A stretch of DNA of 64,000 nucleotides from Pseudomonas sp. CBZ-4 (GTDB lineage: Bacteria; Pseudomonadota; Gammaproteobacteria; Pseudomonadales; Pseudomonadaceae). The position numbers and the translations under genes are program-made. Below are positions 60,879-64,000 of the stretch, piece after piece (within the stretch, counting starts at the first letter, position 1; each line of letters begins with the position of its first letter). Location: NCBI RefSeq assembly GCF_000346755.1, contig NZ_ANNV01000154.1, positions 48,844-112,843 of the forward strand, read 5' to 3'. The notes below the pieces were generated by a model, which searched no databases, was not told where the DNA came from, and saw only the letters and a program-made list of their open reading frames with translations.

Positions 60879-62381
60879 TTACGCTTGTGGCCGCATGTGC
60901 GGGAACAAGATCACGTCGCGGATCGACGGCGAGTTGGTCAACAACATCACCAGGCGGTCGATGCCGATACCTTCACCCGCGGTCGGCGGCATGCCGTATT
61001 CCAGGGCGCGGACGAAGTCGGCGTCGTAGTGCATGGCTTCGTCGTCGCCGGCGTCCTTGTCGGCCACCTGGGCCATGAAGCGCTCGGCCTGGTCTTCCGC
61101 GTCGTTCAACTCGGAGTAGGCGTTGGCGATTTCGCGACCGCCGATGAACAGTTCGAAACGGTCAGTGACGTTCGGGTTGTCATCGTTGCGACGGGCCAGC
61201 GGCGACACTTCGAACGGGTACTGGGTAATGAAGTGCGGCTGTTCCAGCTTGTGCTCCACCAGCTCTTCGAAAATCATCACCTGCAGCTTGCCCAGGCCTT
61301 CGAAGCCGAGCACCTTGGCCCCGGCTTTCTTGGCGATGGCGCGGGCCTTGTCGATGTCGGTCAGGTCGTCAGCGGTCAGCTCAGGGTTGTACTTGAGGAT
61401 CGAATCGAACACCGACAGGCGCACGAACGGCTCGCCGAAGTGGAACACCTTGTCGCCGTACGGCACGTCGGTGCTGCCCAGGACCAGCTGCGCCAGCTCG
61501 CGGAACAGTTCTTCGGTGAGGTCCATGTTGTCTTCGTAGTCGGCGTAGGCCTGGTAGAACTCCAACATGGTGAATTCTGGGTTGTGACGGGTCGAAACGC
61601 CTTCGTTACGGAAGTTGCGGTTGATCTCGAACACTTTCTCGAAGCCGCCGACAACGAGGCGCTTGAGGTACAGCTCCGGCGCGATACGCAGGAACATTTC
61701 CATGTCCAGCGCGTTGTGGTGGGTTTCGAACGGCTTGGCCGCGGCACCGCCGGGGATGGTTTGCAGCATCGGCGTTTCGACTTCGAGGAAGTCACGCGCC
61801 ATCAGGAAGCTGCGGATGTGCGCGATCACTTGCGAACGCACACGGAAGGTGTGGCGCACGTCTTCGTTGACGATCAGGTCAACGTAGCGCTGGCGGTAGC
61901 GTTGTTCTGTGTCAGTCAGGCCGTGGTGCTTGTCGGGCAGTGGGCGCAGGGATTTGGTCAGCAGGCGCACGTTGGTCATTTCAACGTACAGGTCGCCCTT
62001 GCCCGAACGGGCCAGGGTGCCTTCGGCAGCAATGATGTCGCCCATGTCCCAGGTTTTCACCGCGGCCAGGGTTTCTTCCGACAGGGTTTTACGGTTGACG
62101 TAGACCTGGATGCGCCCGGTCATGTCCTGGATCACCATGAACGAGCCACGGTTGAGCATGATGCGACCAGCCACCTTGACCGGGATTGCAGCCTCTGCCA
62201 GCTCTTCCTTGGTCTTGTCGGCGTATTGCTTCTGCAACGCATCGCAGTAGTTTTCGCGACGGAAGTCGTTGGGGAAGGCATTGCCCTTGGCGCGCTCGGC
62301 AGCAAGCTTTTCCTTGCGCAGGGCGATCAGGGAGTTTTCTTCCTGTTGCAGGGCTTGCGGGTCGAGTTGTTGGTCGCTCAT
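60879..62381 (-). CDS. lysS: Lysyl-tRNA synthetase (class II)
   Basis: A 500-residue class II synthetase. The N-terminal OB anticodon-binding domain (about residues 60-150; KVAGRIMLNRGSFMVIQDMT) and catalytic motifs 1-3 are present (FLEVETPMLQ; FRNEGVSTRHNPEFTMLEFY; GEGIGIDRLVMLLTN). It follows prfB by 32 bases, the order known from many gammaproteobacteria. Confidence 0.98.
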   Translation of the reverse strand: MSDQQLDPQALQQEENSLIALRKEKLAAERAKGNAFPNDFRRENYCDALQKQYADKTKEELAEAAIPVKVAGRIMLNRGSFMVIQDMTGRIQVYVNRKTLSEETLAAVKTWDMGDIIAAEGTLARSGKGDLYVEMTNVRLLTKSLRPLPDKHHGLTDTEQRYRQRYVDLIVNEDVRHTFRVRSQVIAHIRSFLMARDFLEVETPMLQTIPGGAAAKPFETHHNALDMEMFLRIAPELYLKRLVVGGFEKVFEINRNFRNEGVSTRHNPEFTMLEFYQAYADYEDNMDLTEELFRELAQLVLGSTDVPYGDKVFHFGEPFVRLSVFDSILKYNPELTADDLTDIDKARAIAKKAGAKVLGFEGLGKLQVMIFEELVEHKLEQPHFITQYPFEVSPLARRNDDNPNVTDRFELFIGGREIANAYSELNDAEDQAERFMAQVADKDAGDDEAMHYDADFVRALEYGMPPTAGEGIGIDRLVMLLTNSPSIRDVILFPHMRPQA

Positions 62382-62413
62382 GTCTTTAAATCATCCATCA
62401 CAGAATTAGGGTG

Positions 62414-63509
62414 TTACAGGCCTGATTTCAGGCTCGCTTCCAGATACTCGTCGATGTCGCCATCGAGCACCTTGTCGCAGTCGCTGCGTTCGATGTTGGT
62501 GCGCAGATCCTTGATCCGCGACGCATCGAGCACATAGGAACGGATCTGGTGACCCCAGCCGATGTCCGACTTGGTGTCTTCCAGCGCCTGGGAAGCGGCG
62601 TTGCGCTTCTGCATTTCCTGCTCGTACAACTTGGCCCGCAGCATTTTCATGGCGGTGTCTTTGTTGGCGTGCTGGGAACGTTCGTTCTGGCAGCTGACCA
62701 CGGTGTTGGTCGGTACGTGGGTGATACGTACGGCCGAGTCGGTGGTGTTTACGTGCTGGCCACCGGCACCGGAGGAGCGGTAGGTGTCGATGCGCAGGTC
62801 GGCCGGGTTGATCTCGATCTCGACCTTGTCGTCGATCTCTGGCGAGACGAACACCGCGCTGAACGAGGTGTGGCGACGGTTGCCGGAGTCGAACGGGCTC
62901 TTGCGCACCAGGCGGTGCACGCCGATCTCGGTCCGCAACCAGCCAAAGGCGTATTCACCCTTGATATGCACGGTCGCGCCCTTGATACCGGCGACTTCAC
63001 CGGCGGACAGTTCCATGATGGTCGCTTCGAACCCGCGCTTGTCGGCCCAGCGCAGGTACATGCGCAGCAGGATGTTGGCCCAGTCCTGGGCCTCGGTGCC
63101 ACCGGAACCGGCCTGGATATCCAGGTAGGCGTTGTTCGGGTCCATCTCGTGGCTGAACATGCGGCGGAATTCGAGTTTGGCGAGGTTTTCCTCGAGACGG
63201 GCCAGCTCGGCGACGACATCGCCCACTGCGCCTTCGTCGTTTTCTTCGACGGCCATGTCCAGCAGGTCACGGCAATCGGCCAGACCGGTGTTCAGTTCGT
63301 CGAGGGTATCGACGATCTGCGCCAGCGCAGCGCGCTCGCGGCCCAGTTCCTGGGCGTATTCAGGTTTGTTCCAGACAGCAGGATCTTCAAGCTCGCGATT
63401 GACTTCGGTCAGACGCTCATGCTTTTGATCGTAGTCAAAGATACCCCCGAATAGTTTCGGAGCGCTCGGACAGGTCCTTGATGGTGTTAAGGATCGGGTT
63501 GATTTCCAT
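62414..63509 (-). CDS. prfB: Peptide chain release factor 2, with programmed +1 frameshift
   Basis: The gene spans two frames. The ATG at 63509 (MEINPILNTIKDLSERSETI) gives 24 codons to an in-frame UGA at 63437-63435. The classic site GGGGGTATCTTTGAC lets the ribosome shift +1 at CUU, skip U63437, and continue with GAC (63436-63434) to 62414, making 364 residues. SPF tripeptide (RKSPFDSGN) for UGA reading and GGQ (GAGGQHVNTTDS) for hydrolysis are intact. RF2 levels are thereby autoregulated. The long open frame upstream of 63509 in the shifted frame is not coding. Confidence 0.98.
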
Positions 63510-63609
63510 GGCGGGCAGCACTCGTTGGCGAACTTTTGAAAGCCGGCGAGTATAACGGCAAACGGGGGGGAGCGGCAGTCCGCTGGGCGAAAAGGCTCGG
63601 GCTCGGGGT

Positions 63610-63870
63610 TGGATTGTCGGTGTACATATCCATTTCTTCGGTAACGGCCACTATTGGTTCCGCCCTTACGGCGGGTCACTTTTGGAAAAGAGCCCCAAAA
63701 GTAACCAAAAGGGCTCTTGCCCCAACACTCGGCACCTCGCTTAGGCTCGGTGTGCCCGTAATCCGACATGGATTTGGGGGGCCGCCGCCACGCGCCATCC
63801 ATGGCGCGGGGCGGCTAAACCGGCATCCCTGCCGGTTTACCCCCCAAATCCATGTCGAATTCCGGCCAGC
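63610..63870. repeat. Highly structured intergenic repeat element upstream of prfB
   Basis: From about GTGTACATATCC (63618) to CCGGCCAGCG (63865). Left part: overlapping alternative hairpins ACTTTTGG/CCAAAAGT (63678-63702) and AAGAGCCC/GGGCTCTT (63688-63718), then GGCAC/GTGCC (63731-63756). Right part: an 18-bp perfect stem CGACATGGATTTGGGGGG (63764-63781) / its complement (63840-63857) enclosing two hairpins, GGCGC-centred (63781-63815) and TAAACCGGC/GCCGGTTTA (63816-63839). No convincing coding. It recalls a long repeat that I have seen many times in P. fluorescens genomes, but copies were not counted. Confidence 0.7.
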
Positions 63871-63961
63871 GTGTTTAACGGGGCGCCCAAGATCAAAATC
63901 AAAAACAAAGCACGGCGGCCTAGTAGCCGACCGAGTCTCTGAAGCTGGCGCGTTCCCCTGT

Positions 63962-63984
63962 GGGAGCTGGCTTGCCTGCGATGG
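63962..63984. repeat. Single REP (GTGGGAGCTGG type)
   Basis: GTGGGAGCTGGCTTGCCTGC plus GAT at the right edge; a partner, if any, lies beyond the window. The rest of 63870-64000 shows no gene. Confidence 0.85.
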
Positions 63985-64000
63985 CTTCAACTGGGTTTGC

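Noticed and set aside
63510..63802. N-terminal extension of the prfB frame
   Set aside because: RF2 begins in another frame at 63509 and joins by +1 shift; the extension is not coding.
63676..63990. A 104-codon minus-strand ORF
   Set aside because: Covers the palindromic repeat; its translation has no protein-like pattern, and the same repeat would give similar false genes elsewhere.

Overview
The window is chromosomal DNA of a fluorescent pseudomonad, most likely the Pseudomonas fluorescens group. Evidence: high GC, a gene order that recalls blocks of P. aeruginosa (argG-motY-pyrC-rnt-peroxiredoxin-bfd-bfr-grxD-argF; plsB-mexKJ-mexL-rsmJ; tsaB-adk-ppc; lptF to lysS-prfB), many copies of the GTGGGAGC(T/G)GGCTTGCC REP palindrome, and an RsmZ-type Gac/Rsm small RNA. 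No rRNA, tRNA, CRISPR array, integrase or transposase was seen. Homology statements come from recalled family knowledge, not from a search.

Layout. 1-5183: the baseplate and regulatory end of an R-type tailocin (contractile phage-tail bacteriocin) beside mutS. Reading away from mutS on the minus strand it holds a LexA-like repressor, a leader with a promoter and two small ORFs, a holin, a conserved tail protein, gpV, gpW, gpJ, gpI and the start of the tail fibre, which runs off the left edge. 5313-15199: mutS, fdxA, the sRNA gene rsmZ with a GacA box, apbC, metG, a stand-alone long RnfB-like protein, nth, a small acidic protein and an orphan LuxR-type response regulator. 15834-26817: argG, motY, pyrC-rnt, a peroxiredoxin, bfd and a bacterioferritin that lacks half of its ferroxidase ligands, grxD, a molybdopterin oxidoreductase, argF and an overlapping ABC ATPase.

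26837-36572: ybaK, the glycerol regulon glpF-glpK-glpR-glpD, and the acidic amino-acid transporter aatJ-aatQ-aatM-aatP behind a sigma-54 promoter with two upstream palindromes. 36609-50258: a cold-shock protein, plsB, small envelope proteins, a LysE exporter coupled to a mexJK-type RND pump with divergent tetR-type mexL, rsmJ, an internally duplicated hypothetical protein, a PEP-mutase-family enzyme and a DUF72 pair. 50419-64000: tsaB, adk, ppc, a DUF4398 lipoprotein and an LptF/OmpA lipoprotein, a glycine-rich small protein, a small membrane protein with a lipoprotein hydrolase, a MATCAP/DUF1704-like protein with HEXXXH, a TetR regulator, lysS, frameshifted prfB and a highly structured repeat.

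Most of the window is ordinary core genome. The parts that most deserve a second look are the tailocin promoter and leader, the three-way-junction repeat upstream of prfB, the ferroxidase-deficient bacterioferritin, the orphan RnfB with a triplicated C-terminal repeat, the 45-residue tandem duplication at 47631-48251, and the small glycine-rich protein at 56864-57121.
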